24,226 nt of DNA from Desulforapulum sp034007745 (GCA_034007745.1 JAVEQI010000038.1:1-24226), one strand, 5' to 3'. Positions 1 through 8,254 are shown, counted from the first letter of the stretch. Numbers and translations are program-made. The notes: generated by a model from the letters alone, not told the origin.

Positions 1-193
1 TGTCCAGGAGTCGACCTCTCAGTTCCAACGGGATATAATATGAATTGTTTGTTAAAAATAGAAAATTGTAACTCCCCTGCTGCAGCTTGTTTATAAATTC
101 TTTTGCCCCGGGAATCAATTTTGAACCGGTATACACAACCCCGTCCATATCCAATATAAATGATTTTTGGTAACTTCTGGTCTCTTCACGCAT
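1..193 (-). CDS. HAD-superfamily phosphatase, NagD-like (HAD-IIA), partial
   Basis: This is the N-terminal part (about 64 codons) of a minus-strand gene whose 3' portion lies outside the window. The translation starts MREETRSYQKS and contains the HAD motif I, DMDGVVYTG (nucleophile and acid aspartates at about residues 15 and 17), then PGAKEFINKL and motif II LTNNS. That order and spacing is typical of the HAD-IIA group (NagD, phosphoglycolate or 4-nitrophenyl phosphatases), which remove phosphate from small cytoplasmic metabolites. The start ATG (193-191) is preceded by an AGGGG ribosome binding site about 9 bases upstream. The substrate cannot be assigned because the cap domain and motifs III-IV are missing from the window. 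The family call is firm; the specific function is unknown. Confidence 0.82.
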   Translation of the reverse strand, partial: MREETRSYQKSFILDMDGVVYTGSKLIPGAKEFINKLQQGSYNFLFLTNNSYYIPLELRGRLLD

Positions 194-610
194 AATTACA
201 ACCCCTGGCCTTTGGCCGAACTTTAAAAATCTGCGGTTTATCCGTCAGCATTTTCGTTGTTAGATCTCCTTAATCTATTATCATATCTCTCTGCTTACTC
301 ATAGCCATTCTGTCAGACGGGACAACAGTGGTCATATATAGCCCAAAGATGGAATAAGACCTTTTTAATCTTTCCAGTCTCCCATAGATATAAACTTTTC
401 CAGGTTCCTTTCACAATATTGAGGATTGGCTTAAAACCATTTCTTTTGTGCCAGTTGCTGATCGTCTTCATACTGCACACAAGTTATGGAGCATGTCTGG
501 TTGAGGGACAAAGACCTGGCACGGAACTTGATTGTAAACAAAACAAAGAGTGCATTAGGCGCAAAGCAGGCAACGGGTAGATTCCTACCTCAATTTTAAG
601 GAGAAAACTT
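194..610. other. Divergent intergenic region between the HAD gene and the lipoprotein pair
   Basis: No convincing gene was seen here. The region is AT-rich and separates divergently transcribed genes. It contains one sigma-54-like sequence (517-532, listed separately). A 52-codon open frame exists on the minus strand at about 313-471, but it has no ribosome binding site and no recognisable domain, so it is not called. Confidence 0.6.
517..532 (+). promoter_or_regulatory. Possible sigma-54 promoter with imperfect -12 element
   Basis: TGGCACG-N4-TTGAT is seen about 80 bases upstream of the DUF4398 lipoprotein start. The -24 element matches the consensus fully and the spacing is correct, but the -12 element has TTGA instead of TTGC. 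The invariant C is therefore missing, which makes this a weak candidate. Confidence 0.3.
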
Positions 611-1000
611 ATGAGATCGAAAAGGTTAGCAGTAACGTATAAGCTCTTGGCCGTCTTTATTTTTATTGCGGTCTTTCTTGGTGGATGTGCATCAAAAGGT
701 GTTCCGCCAGTAAAAAACCTATCTGACGCAGACATGGCAATCAAGGTGGCAAAAGATACCAATGCCACCATTAATGCCCCCCTTGAGATCAGGATGGCAG
801 AAGAAAAACTTCAAAAGGCACGGGAAAGTTTTAAAGATGAAGACTATGTTGCAGCCCAGCGATTGGCGGATGAGGCATTAATAGATGCCAAACTGGCCCT
901 GGAAAGATCCCAGACCAAAAAAACAAAAGAGATGGAGAGTAACTTGCGGGAAAGTATTGAAACCCTTCAAGATGAAATTAATCGGAAACAGAAAAATTAA
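611..1000 (+). CDS. DUF4398-type lipoprotein
   Basis: This encodes a 129-aa exported lipoprotein. The N-terminus has positive charges, a hydrophobic stretch (residues 11-23) and a lipobox LGGC with Cys26 as the lipidation site. The mature part is an all-helical, charged segment (DADMAIKVAKD, MAEEKLQKARE, AQRLADEALIDAKLA) typical of DUF4398, a short helical domain found in envelope lipoproteins that often lie next to or are fused to OmpA domains. The start is supported by AAGGAG 8 bases before the ATG. The stop is 19 bases before the next gene, which is an OmpA-family lipoprotein with a similar helical segment, so the two are almost certainly co-transcribed. A structural or peptidoglycan-associated envelope role is inferred; no enzymatic motif is visible. 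Confidence 0.85.
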   Translation: MRSKRLAVTYKLLAVFIFIAVFLGGCASKGVPPVKNLSDADMAIKVAKDTNATINAPLEIRMAEEKLQKARESFKDEDYVAAQRLADEALIDAKLALERSQTKKTKEMESNLRESIETLQDEINRKQKN

Positions 1001-1019
1001 ACTTGAATATGGAGAAAAA

Positions 1020-1961
1020 ATGAATCCTTACAATAAAAAACCTTATTTAGCGTACGGCCCCATGCTTCTAAGCATTGCTGCGCTTTTCCTTGTCAGTGCC
1101 TGTGCTTCTGTTCCCTTGCAAAACAAAGCCCTTGATAGGGCCAGAAGCGCCTACCAAACCACCAAAAATACTACTGACATTGAAACCCTTGCACCGGTTG
1201 CTCTTTATGATGCCGAAATTGCCCTTGAAAAAGCAGAAAAAGTAACCGGAGATATCCAAAAACTCGAACACCTCGCCTATATTGCTGAAAAAAAAGCCCA
1301 GATTGCTGTGCTGATAGCTGAAGGAAAATCCGCTGAAGCAGAAATGGCCAAGCTCAACAAAAGTAAAGACAAAATTGTGCTCTTGTCCCGGGAAAAGGAA
1401 ACAACAGCAGCCCTTGCAGAGGCTGAAAAAAAGGCCCTGGAAGCAGAGCTTGCAAAAAAACATTCTGAAGTCATGATGGAGGAAGCTAAAGAAGCCAGAT
1501 TCCAGGCTGATGAAGCAAGAATGAAGACAGAGGAGACCCTTGCCCAGAAACAGCAAATAGAGAAGGAATTAGCTGAACTACAGGCAAAACAAACCGATCG
1601 GGGGGCAGTTATAACCCTTGGAAATATCCTGTTTGAGTTAGACAAAACTGCCCTTCTTCCGGGTGGTTTTATGGTAATTGATAAGCTGTCGGAATTTTTG
1701 AAAAAATACCCCAGCAAAGAATTGTCCATTGAAGGCCATACAGACAGTACAGGAAGTGATATATACAACCTGGGGCTTTCTCAACAGCGGGCAAATTCAG
1801 TTTTCAGCGCATTGGTGCAAAGGGGTATTGAGAGTCAGCGAATGACCCAAAAAGGACATGGGGAACAATATCCGGTTGCAAGCAATGAAACAAAAGCAGG
1901 CAGGCAACAAAACCGCCGTGTTGAGATTATCATCCTGAACGAGGTTGCCGCAATCCAATAG
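1020..1961 (+). CDS. OmpA-family peptidoglycan-binding lipoprotein with DUF4398-like helical region
   Basis: This 313-aa lipoprotein has a lipobox at residues 25-28 (VSAC, Cys28), then a long charged helical and probable coiled-coil region (about 30-195, rich in Ala/Glu/Lys), then a C-terminal OmpA domain (about 200-305). The OmpA peptidoglycan-contact signature is visible as IEGHTDSTGS followed by LSQQRANSV and GRQQNRRVEI, which carry the usual Asp and Arg residues that bind diaminopimelate. It should tether the outer membrane to peptidoglycan, like Pal. The frame is open further upstream to 885, but the start at 1020 is preferred because it gives a clean lipoprotein signal and has GGAG 6 bases before it. 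The 30-110 segment resembles the preceding DUF4398 lipoprotein, which suggests paralogy or a joint complex. Confidence 0.9.
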   Translation: MNPYNKKPYLAYGPMLLSIAALFLVSACASVPLQNKALDRARSAYQTTKNTTDIETLAPVALYDAEIALEKAEKVTGDIQKLEHLAYIAEKKAQIAVLIAEGKSAEAEMAKLNKSKDKIVLLSREKETTAALAEAEKKALEAELAKKHSEVMMEEAKEARFQADEARMKTEETLAQKQQIEKELAELQAKQTDRGAVITLGNILFELDKTALLPGGFMVIDKLSEFLKKYPSKELSIEGHTDSTGSDIYNLGLSQQRANSVFSALVQRGIESQRMTQKGHGEQYPVASNETKAGRQQNRRVEIIILNEVAAIQ

Positions 1962-2299
1962 GTCGTTCCCGTTTCCCCTGGAAACACCATAAAAATATCT
2001 GAACGGAACCTGTAAAATTCTTATAATTGAAAGATGTTCTCCGAAGCCCGCATGGCTGATCTATTTCGTTCTGCTGCTCCACCACTTGAGATGAAAAGGA
2101 CCTGTATATGGTTAATTAATTGAGATGGAGCTTGCATATCGATCCTTTTGGCTTAGATTAAACTTAAGGGCTAATTGAAAAATACCCGAAAAACAAGGGA
2201 AAACAAACATGAGCCTACAATAGCAAGCTTTGACGACGACATCCGCCGGGAAGAATTCAAGTGTCATTGAGGCAACCCAACGTATGGAAGGAGGCGATC
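1962..2299. other. Intergenic region, no gene recognised
   Basis: About 340 bases lie between the OmpA lipoprotein and the DUF488 gene. Only very short frames occur (for example ATG plus three codons at about 2209). A 6-bp hairpin with the arms GTTTCC and GGAAAC follows the OmpA stop, but it lacks a T-run. I see no confident promoter or terminator. Confidence 0.5.
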
Positions 2300-2659
2300 A
2301 TGATTAAAATTAAACGTGCGTATGATCCACCCTCCCAGGCAGACGGGATGCGCATTCTTGTGGAACGGCTTTGGCCCCGGGGGATGAAGAAAGAGGCATT
2401 AAAGCTGGACGACTGGCTGAAAGACGCCGCACCCAGCACCGAACTGCGGAAGTGGTTCAACCACGATACAGCCAAGTGGTCCGAGTTTCAACGGCGCTAC
2501 CGGGCCGAGCTGGACGAACATCCAGACGCATGGCAGCCGATCCTTGAAGCGGCGAACACAGGCAGGGTGACGCTGCTGTTCAGCTCCCACGATGGTGAGC
2601 ATAACAACGTCGTCGCCCTGAAGAGATATTTGGAAGAACGGTTGGACTTAAAAAAATGA
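2300..2659 (+). CDS. DUF488 family protein (YeaO-like)
   Basis: This encodes a 119-aa cytoplasmic protein. The family's hallmarks are visible: IKRAYDPPSQADGMRILVERLWPRG near the N-terminus (residues 3-27, quoted only as a landmark), a central FNHDTAKWSEFQRRYRAEL-type helix, and TLLFSSHDGEHNNVVAL near the C-terminus. These match DUF488 proteins such as YeaO, whose biochemical role is not established. The start at 2300 is chosen over the longer open frame (from 2261) because GGAGG lies 5-9 bases upstream and the family starts at this point. The next gene begins 19 bases later with its own strong ribosome binding site, so the pair is probably an operon. The family call is confident and the function unknown. 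Confidence 0.88.
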   Translation: MIKIKRAYDPPSQADGMRILVERLWPRGMKKEALKLDDWLKDAAPSTELRKWFNHDTAKWSEFQRRYRAELDEHPDAWQPILEAANTGRVTLLFSSHDGEHNNVVALKRYLEERLDLKK

Positions 2660-2678
2660 TTATTGCGGAGGTGACATT

Positions 2679-2969
2679 ATGTTTATAGCGCTAATCTCTT
2701 TCCCACCTATAAAAGCAGGCAAAGATGCTGAATTTCGAGAATGGTTTGCCACGACAAACGAACTGTTTTCCAAATCTAAGGGTTTTATCGGGAGGCGGCT
2801 TTTGAAGCCTATCCAAGAGGGCAATTATGCCGCTATCGTTGAGTTTGAGAGTCAGGAAACTTTCAAGGCAATGCATAGCACTCCTGCCCATGACGAAGCG
2901 GCAGAACGTGTCATGCCTTTATTTGACGGTACTCCCAAACCCCTTTTCTATCAATTAGTCACAGGGTAG
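2679..2969 (+). CDS. Antibiotic biosynthesis monooxygenase (ABM) fold protein
   Basis: This 96-aa protein has the pattern of the dimeric alpha/beta ABM fold. It starts with the strand MFIALISFPPIKAGK, followed by a helix FREWFATTNELFSKSKGF, a conserved GF-RR-L-KP turn, the strand YAAIVEFES and a helix SQETFKAMHSTPAHDEA. Members act as small cofactor-free oxygenases, haem-degrading enzymes or simply ligand-binding proteins, so substrate and reaction cannot be stated. The start has GGAGGTG 5 bases upstream. It lies 19 bases after DUF488 and is followed by a hairpin, which suggests it ends a two-gene operon. In an anaerobe it could serve oxidative defence or quinone chemistry; this is speculation. 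Confidence 0.82.
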   Translation: MFIALISFPPIKAGKDAEFREWFATTNELFSKSKGFIGRRLLKPIQEGNYAAIVEFESQETFKAMHSTPAHDEAAERVMPLFDGTPKPLFYQLVTG

Positions 2970-2991
2970 GTCCAAAACAGGGAATAAAACA

Positions 2992-3020
2992 TAGAGAGCC
3001 CATAATTACGGGGCTCTCTA
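2992..3020 (+). terminator. Hairpin after the ABM gene, possible terminator
   Basis: A perfect 10-bp stem (TAGAGAGCCC / GGGCTCTCTA) with a 9-base loop lies 23 bases after the ABM stop. There is no strong T-run downstream, so termination is plausible but may be Rho-assisted or weak. Confidence 0.5.
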
Positions 3021-3254
3021 TAGAGCTCTTCGTCCACTTGTCACAATCCATGGTTTCAGAATTTGCTGATCTCAGGATCTTTTATAAAATTTAAAAACCT
3101 TCCCCAAAATCAATTACAGTCAGAAAATTTGAATTGCATATAAATCATCGACACTGTAAAAGAGGTAATCATGACCAGATATTGAAAATCATTAGTTTAT
3201 GCGAAACAGCTCTGTAAACTCAAGAGCAAGGGCAAAAAATAAAAAAACAACGCC

Positions 3255-4034
3255 ATGAAAAGAGAAGAGATAGAAAACAGGGATAAAGAACTGATAGAAA
3301 AGTTCAGAACAATTATCCACAACAAAAAAGAAATAAAGGAAGAAACGACTCCCAAGGGCTTTCCATTCGGGCTGATTTTTTTGCTCACAATCTCCACCGT
3401 GATTATATCCAGCTGGTTATTTTTCAAAGAACAACCGCTATCCCTTTTCTCAGAGGAGCCTCAAATATCATCCCCTGGGGAACCTGTTCCGACTCCTGCT
3501 CCTGAAAAACAACCAGTGCCAAAGGCCTGCACAGAGGCAATAAAAGCCTCACCCGATACGCAGAAAGTGCCGCCCACCATCCAGCAAGAAGAAAACACAG
3601 AGCCCCTGGCAAAATCATCCGATTCTGTTTTGGACAATCCGGTTCTTAAACAAAATCCTCCTGAAGAATTATCCGATCAGAAAGTACAAGGTGATGTGCC
3701 TTCCGGAATTCGAATTGAAGAGATCATATCCTGCAGCAGCGTGAACAATAAGCAGTACAACAGACCCAAAATTAAATTTTCCCTTGCACAGGATACTACA
3801 CCAACGATTTGGATGAATGTTACTTCAGAAGGCCCACCGTTTACCCTGACCCATGTGTATTATTGCAACGAACAAAAATATTATGAAGTCCCCCTTGCAA
3901 TAAAACATCATCGAATGCGCACCTGGAGCACGGTCACCTTGAAGTCTCGAAAACATATCGGCAAATGGCGGGTTGAAGTGATTGATGAGAATGGAGCAAA
4001 ACTTGATCAGATTGAGTTTACTGTTGTGGAATAA
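3255..4034 (+). CDS. Membrane-anchored DUF2914 domain protein
   Basis: This encodes a 259-aa protein. Residues 1-35 are charged and cytoplasmic, with one transmembrane segment at about 36-57 (GLIFLLTISTVIISSWLFF). A Pro/Glu/Ser-rich linker (about 65-145) spans the periplasm and ends in a C-terminal DUF2914 domain (about 150-259). The domain is recognised by the HVYYCNEQKYYEVPL strand, the MRTWS turn and the terminal GKWRVEVIDENGAKL hairpin. DUF2914 is a small beta-rich domain common in Deltaproteobacteria and has no assigned activity. The upstream 285 bases hold no other gene and the ribosome binding site is poor, so the start could lie at a nearby codon. It appears monocistronic. A periplasmic sensor or scaffold role is possible but unproven. 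Confidence 0.82.
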   Translation: MKREEIENRDKELIEKFRTIIHNKKEIKEETTPKGFPFGLIFLLTISTVIISSWLFFKEQPLSLFSEEPQISSPGEPVPTPAPEKQPVPKACTEAIKASPDTQKVPPTIQQEENTEPLAKSSDSVLDNPVLKQNPPEELSDQKVQGDVPSGIRIEEIISCSSVNNKQYNRPKIKFSLAQDTTPTIWMNVTSEGPPFTLTHVYYCNEQKYYEVPLAIKHHRMRTWSTVTLKSRKHIGKWRVEVIDENGAKLDQIEFTVVE

Positions 4035-4391
4035 TTCCCTTTGTTTCCGAATACCGGTACAAAAAAACAACAAGAGTGTTTTTGTCATGCAGCAGGTAAA
4101 ATATCTTCTGTGGTCTACCCAGGACATGCGTTATGAATGATGTTGGATAAAAATCATAGAAGATTGAAACTTTACAGGAAATTCCTGTCGAAACATCTCT
4201 GTCAAATCTCGATTATATAGCTCTCTTTCCCTCTTTGGTTCTCCTGACTGGAACGTTCAAAACCAAAGGGAGAAATGAAAATAGTGCCACCCTGTACCAT
4301 TCAAGAAACTTGAAACAAGAAACAAAGTTCAGTCCTAATTCAAGTTTCATGCTTCGTTGTGACAGAATAACCTGTCATCCGGCTTATACAA
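4035..4391. other. Intergenic region between DUF2914 gene and ssb terminator
   Basis: No credible gene was found. A 69-codon open frame at 4235-4444 runs through the ssb terminator and has low-complexity composition, so it is rejected. The one visible structure is a perfect 15-bp dyad, ACAGGAA-A-TTCCTGT, at 4174-4188. Confidence 0.55.
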
Positions 4392-4425
4392 AAAATGGCG
4401 TAATTATAATAAATTACGCCATTTT
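4392..4425 (-). terminator. Intrinsic terminator of ssb
   Basis: A perfect 14-bp inverted repeat (AAAATGGCGTAATT / AATTACGCCATTTT) with a 6-base loop lies 27 bases after the ssb stop. Read on the minus strand, the stem runs into TTTTTT, which makes it a classic intrinsic terminator. It could also stop plus-strand transcripts, because TTTTG follows on that strand. Confidence 0.88.
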
Positions 4426-4451
4426 GTTTACATTTTTACAATAGGCCATTT

Positions 4452-4982
4452 TTAAAAGGGAATATCATCCTTGGGAGGCGTACCCCCGCCCGAACCGCCG
4501 CCTTGATATCCGCCGTTACTCTGGGGAGCCCCACCCTGCTGATAACCCGCATTTCCCTGATAACCGCCGCCCTGGGCACCACCAGCCTGGGGAGCCCCGC
4601 CACCCTGATATCCGCCACCCTGGGGGGCTCCGCTGCCCTGGTAACCGCCCTGATGGCCGCCGCCGCCACTGCCACTGATAAAGTTGAATTCTCTTACAAT
4701 TATGTCGGTGGTGTAACGGGTGACACCGTCTTTTTCATACTGGCCGTAGGTTATCTCCCCTTCGACGTAGAGCTGGTTGCCCTTGTTCACATACTGGGAG
4801 ATCAGCTCACCCGTCTTGCCAAAAGCTGTGCAACGATGCCACTGGGTGATATCCTGCCCATCTTTCCCCTTTCTTGAGGTTGCAATGGAAAATTTGCACA
4901 CCGCAAGTCCTGCCGGGGTGTATGTCATTTCCGGATCCCTTCCAAGATGACCTAAAATAATCGCTTTGTTTACGCCAGCCAT
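4452..4982 (-). CDS. ssb: Single-stranded DNA-binding protein SSB
   Basis: This 176-aa SSB coats single-stranded DNA during replication, repair and recombination. Residues 1-105 form the OB fold: the N-terminal MAGVNKAIILGHLGRDPE, the core ISQYVNKGNQLYVEGEI and the TQWHRCTAFGKTGE segment with the base-stacking aromatics. Residues 106-170 are an extended Gly/Gln-rich disordered linker made of irregular GGYQGGGAPQ-type repeats. The last residues, DDIPF, are the conserved acidic tip that recruits partner proteins. A GGAG ribosome binding site precedes the start. The gene is divergent from the RNA methyltransferase and ends at a strong terminator, so it is a single-gene unit. The identification is secure. 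Confidence 0.97.
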   Translation of the reverse strand: MAGVNKAIILGHLGRDPEMTYTPAGLAVCKFSIATSRKGKDGQDITQWHRCTAFGKTGELISQYVNKGNQLYVEGEITYGQYEKDGVTRYTTDIIVREFNFISGSGGGGHQGGYQGSGAPQGGGYQGGGAPQAGGAQGGGYQGNAGYQQGGAPQSNGGYQGGGSGGGTPPKDDIPF

Positions 4983-5161
4983 GATAAACTCCTGTTTGTT
5001 TTTAGTTTAATTATGTGGATGCCTGCTTAGAACCGCATATTAAAGGCATTGATTCTTGAATAGGCTAGAATTTATTAATTATGGTTTGTCCATAAAAACT
5101 TTTACCGGAATTATGCTCTACTGTCAAACTCGACGTTTACTCGAGGGCTTAAAAAGGATAT

Positions 5162-6367
5162 ATGTACAGAATGAAACCAACACCATTTGAAAAACGAATA
5201 AAGAGACGGGTGACGGCAAGGAAGCAGACATTTTTTGCATCCACATCCCCGGGGCTTAAACAGATACTGGCGGCTGAATTTGGAAAGCTTCCCCTGGAAA
5301 CAGAACATTTTACCATTGCAGAGGGCGGGGTTGTATTTTCAGGTTCCATGAAAACGTGCTACCTTGCCAACCTCTACCTTGGGACCGCCTCCAGGATCAC
5401 CATGGAAATCGGGCAGTTCAAGGCTGAAAACTTCAGAACCCTTGAGAAAAAGCTGGCCCAGATCCAATGGGAACTCTTTATCAAAAAGAAAAGTCACGTC
5501 CATGTGGAGGCCGTTACCCGCCACTCGAGGCTCTACCATACAAAGGCCATTGAGGAGAGGACCCTCCAGATCATCCAGGACTATTTTAACCAGGATCACC
5601 TTGACACGGGATTGCCAGATGCTGCCGGAACGCCCGGAAATTACAGGATACTGATCAGGGTCAGGGACGACCAGTTCAGCATCTCCCTTGACACAAGCGG
5701 AGAGTTGCTCCACAAGCGGGGAATTACAAGCTCGGTTGGTGTGGCACCGCTCCGCTCCACCCTTGCCCGCTCGGTCCTTGTCAGGTCTGGATTCACAGGC
5801 AAGGAGCCCCTGATCGACCCCATGTGCGGGTCGGGCAATTTTGCCCTTGAGGGGGCGATGATGGCGTCAAAAATTCCCCCTGGATTTTATCGAAGCTTTG
5901 CCTTTGAACACTTTCCCTGTTTCAGCAACCCCCAGTGGAACCATCTTAAAAAAACGGCGCAAAAGAACTTTCTAAAAATCGACCAGCCACTTATTTTTGC
6001 CTTTGACCGGGCAGACAAATTGATCGATGACCTTGAACAGACCGTTGCAGACCATGGGTTTTCAGAATTTGTAAGGGTGGGGAGACAAGACTTCTTTGAT
6101 ATCTTACCAGGGAATCTCACAGGCCGAACCGGGGTGGTAGTCCTGAACCCGCCCTATGGAAAAAGGCTGGGGGAAAAGGGCGAGACAGCACAGCTATACC
6201 GAAGGATAGGCGAGAAGCTTACCCGGGATTTTAAAGGTTGGACCGCAGGCATTATTCTGCCCGAACCCGAGCTTGCAGGTGAACTTCCCTTTCATGTGGA
6301 ACTTCACCCCCTGTTCCATGGCGGGCTTGAGATCCACGTGGCCACGGGCAAAATAACGGTTTCATGA
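5162..6367 (+). CDS. THUMP-domain class I SAM-dependent RNA methyltransferase (RlmL/YpsC-like)
   Basis: This 401-aa enzyme belongs to the RlmL N-terminal-half family, which makes N2-methylguanosine in 23S rRNA (the E. coli RlmL residue is G2445). An N-terminal extension is followed by a THUMP RNA-binding region (about 60-170, including YHTKAIEERTLQIIQDYF). A Rossmann methyltransferase domain (about 190-401) follows, with motif I DPMCGSGNF binding SAM and motif IV NPPYGKRLGE, the catalytic loop of N-methyltransferases. The length matches YpsC-type single-domain proteins rather than the 700-aa RlmKL fusion of gammaproteobacteria. The start ATG at 5162 has AAGGA just upstream; a second Met at 5171 is possible. 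It is divergent from ssb. The exact rRNA target is inferred from the family. Confidence 0.9.
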   Translation: MYRMKPTPFEKRIKRRVTARKQTFFASTSPGLKQILAAEFGKLPLETEHFTIAEGGVVFSGSMKTCYLANLYLGTASRITMEIGQFKAENFRTLEKKLAQIQWELFIKKKSHVHVEAVTRHSRLYHTKAIEERTLQIIQDYFNQDHLDTGLPDAAGTPGNYRILIRVRDDQFSISLDTSGELLHKRGITSSVGVAPLRSTLARSVLVRSGFTGKEPLIDPMCGSGNFALEGAMMASKIPPGFYRSFAFEHFPCFSNPQWNHLKKTAQKNFLKIDQPLIFAFDRADKLIDDLEQTVADHGFSEFVRVGRQDFFDILPGNLTGRTGVVVLNPPYGKRLGEKGETAQLYRRIGEKLTRDFKGWTAGIILPEPELAGELPFHVELHPLFHGGLEIHVATGKITVS

Positions 6368-6391
6368 AAAGAATAACCCAAAGACAAAAAA

Positions 6392-6413
6392 GCCCGGGCC
6401 AAACGACCCGGGC
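6392..6413 (-). terminator. Terminator of the acyl-CoA dehydrogenase gene (shared convergent site)
   Basis: A 7-bp GC stem (GCCCGGG / CCCGGGC) with an 8-base loop sits between two convergent genes. On the minus strand the stem is followed directly by TTTTTT, so it terminates the acyl-CoA dehydrogenase transcript. On the plus strand the T-run is weak. Confidence 0.82.
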
Positions 6414-6439
6414 AGATATTCTTTAGTTTTCAGGCGGGA

Positions 6440-8254
6440 CTAACCGGCAAAAGATGCCTCGTCAATCTCCATGGCAGCACCGCTGACGGCCTTAAGGGCT
6501 TCAAGGTTGCCCATGGTGATGGGAAGAAGGGTTTCCACAAAGAATTGAAGGGATTTAACCTGGCCGTCGTAAAAGGGCTTGTCCTTTGCCTTGGCCTTCT
6601 CAAGCTTTGTGGCTGAGATGGAGGCTCTCCAGAGAAGCATCCAGGCAACTGCAACGTCACCTGTGGCATCCTGGAAGGGGTGGGCGTTTGCAAAGGCGTT
6701 AAGGACCTTGGCCGACATGGCGGCCTGGCCCATTGCCATGGCGATCTCGCCGAGCTTGTTCAGGGCCGCTTCGACCTTTAAGGCATAATCCTTAATGGCT
6801 GGAATCTCCTTGGCCGCAGTAACAGTTTTCTGCATCTCTACAAAGAGATCCATCATGGGCTTACCCTTGTTCATGCCAAGCTTTCTGCCAAGAAGATCCA
6901 TGGCCTGGATGCCGTTGGTTCCCTCGTAGATCATGGTGATGCGGCAGTCTCTTAAAAGCTGGGCCATGGGATACTCTTCGATGAACCCGTAACCGCCATA
7001 GACCTGCATGCCCTGGCTGCACACCTCAAAGGCACGATCCGTTACATACCCCTTGGCAATGGGGGTTAAAACCTCCACAAGGCCCTGGTATTTGGCACGT
7101 TCCTCCTCATCCTTGCCAATGGAGGCCATGTCCGCACAATAGTTCACATAGTAGAGAATGCTCCTCATGCCCTCCACAAGCACCTTCATCTTGAGCAGCT
7201 GGCGACGGACATCCGGGTGCTGGATGATGGGAACCGCCTTTGCGTCGGGGTTCATCATATCCATGAGGTTCTTGCCCTGGATTCTCTGCTTTGCGTAGTT
7301 TACGGCATACATGTAGGATGCTGTTGCGCAGGCAAAGCCCTGGAAACCCACCAGGAGCCGGGCCTCGTTCATCATGACAAACATGGCCCGCATGCCCTTG
7401 TTCTCTTCGCCAAGGAGGGTCCCCACACAGTTGCCGTTGCTGCCAAGGGCAAGGGAACAGGTGCTGTTTCCGTGGATGCCGAGCTTGTGCTCTATACCTG
7501 TGCAGACCACATCATTGAACTCGCCAAGGGATCCATCCTCGTTTACGAGAAACTTGGGTACCAGAAAGAGAGAGATTCCCTTGGTGCCCTCGGGGGCCCC
7601 TTCGATGCGGGCAAGGACGGGATGGATGATGTTTTCGGTAAGGTCATGCTCACCGCCAGAGATGAAGATCTTCTCGCCCGTGATGGAAAAGGTGCCGTCG
7701 TCATTCCGCTTTGCGGTTGTGGTCAAGGCCCCGACATCCGACCCTGCTCCGGGCTCGGTCAAGAGCATGGTGCCGGCCCATTCGCCGGTGTACATCTTTT
7801 TGAGAAAGATCCGTTTCTGCTCGTCCGTGCCAAACTCTTCCACAAGCTTGCCTGCGCCATGGGTCAAACCGGGGTACATCATAAAGGGATAGTTGGCACC
7901 GTTAAAGTATTCCATGGTTGCCGATGCAATGGATCTCGGCATTCCCTGACCGCCCCACTCGGGGTCTTCAGTCATGGCGAGCCATTCACCCTCGTTAAAA
8001 ATATCATAGAGCCGCTTGAACGAGGCAGGGGTAGTTACCTTGCCGTTTTCCAGGACACAACCCTGCTCGTCACCCTCTTTCTGGGTGGGCAGAATCTCCT
8101 TGACCGCAAGGTTTCTGGCCTCGGAGACAATGAGATCGATTGTTTTTTTGTTGAACTCTGCAAATTTTTCACTTTTCTTTGCAAGGGCTGCCGTGTCAAG
8201 CACCTCATGCAGTAAAAAATCAATATCCCTTCGGTCGGAAATAAACTGTGCCAT
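6440..8254 (-). CDS. Acyl-CoA dehydrogenase, long DmdC-like type with C-terminal extension
   Basis: This 604-aa flavoenzyme oxidises an acyl-CoA to the trans-2-enoyl-CoA with FAD, passing electrons to an electron-transfer flavoprotein. The N-terminal domain includes EDPEWGGQGMP. The middle domain has the FAD/substrate signature LTEPGAGSDVG (166-175) and ITGEKIFISGG. The C-terminal helical domain holds MIYEGTNGIQAMDLLGRKL, with Glu444 in the position of the catalytic base. The extra 140 residues after this match the acyl-CoA dehydrogenase C-terminal domain seen in 600-aa relatives such as DmdC (3-methylmercaptopropionyl-CoA dehydrogenase) and many fatty-acid beta-oxidation enzymes. The chain length or substrate cannot be decided from sequence. 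The gene stands alone with its own terminator and has a palindromic operator-like site 250 bases upstream. Confidence 0.95.
   Translation of the reverse strand: MAQFISDRRDIDFLLHEVLDTAALAKKSEKFAEFNKKTIDLIVSEARNLAVKEILPTQKEGDEQGCVLENGKVTTPASFKRLYDIFNEGEWLAMTEDPEWGGQGMPRSIASATMEYFNGANYPFMMYPGLTHGAGKLVEEFGTDEQKRIFLKKMYTGEWAGTMLLTEPGAGSDVGALTTTAKRNDDGTFSITGEKIFISGGEHDLTENIIHPVLARIEGAPEGTKGISLFLVPKFLVNEDGSLGEFNDVVCTGIEHKLGIHGNSTCSLALGSNGNCVGTLLGEENKGMRAMFVMMNEARLLVGFQGFACATASYMYAVNYAKQRIQGKNLMDMMNPDAKAVPIIQHPDVRRQLLKMKVLVEGMRSILYYVNYCADMASIGKDEEERAKYQGLVEVLTPIAKGYVTDRAFEVCSQGMQVYGGYGFIEEYPMAQLLRDCRITMIYEGTNGIQAMDLLGRKLGMNKGKPMMDLFVEMQKTVTAAKEIPAIKDYALKVEAALNKLGEIAMAMGQAAMSAKVLNAFANAHPFQDATGDVAVAWMLLWRASISATKLEKAKAKDKPFYDGQVKSLQFFVETLLPITMGNLEALKAVSGAAMEIDEASFAG

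Noticed and set aside
313..471. 52-codon minus-strand frame in the first intergenic region
   Set aside because: It has a start ATG but no ribosome binding site and no recognisable similarity; it could be chance in AT-rich DNA.
885..1019. Longer N-terminal extension of the OmpA lipoprotein frame
   Set aside because: It overlaps the preceding lipoprotein gene and would bury the lipoprotein signal; ATG 1020 has a proper ribosome binding site.
4235..4444. 69-codon plus-strand frame
   Set aside because: It runs through the ssb terminator, has no ribosome binding site and no recognisable domain.
4452..4680. Repetitive GC-rich stretch that looks like a tandem repeat
   Set aside because: It is explained by the Gly/Gln-rich linker of SSB, a normal feature of the family.
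7217..8215. 332-codon plus-strand frame opposite the acyl-CoA dehydrogenase
   Set aside because: It is an antisense shadow of a clearly real gene; its translation has no domain and is rich in Cys/His/Gly, as expected from reverse reading.
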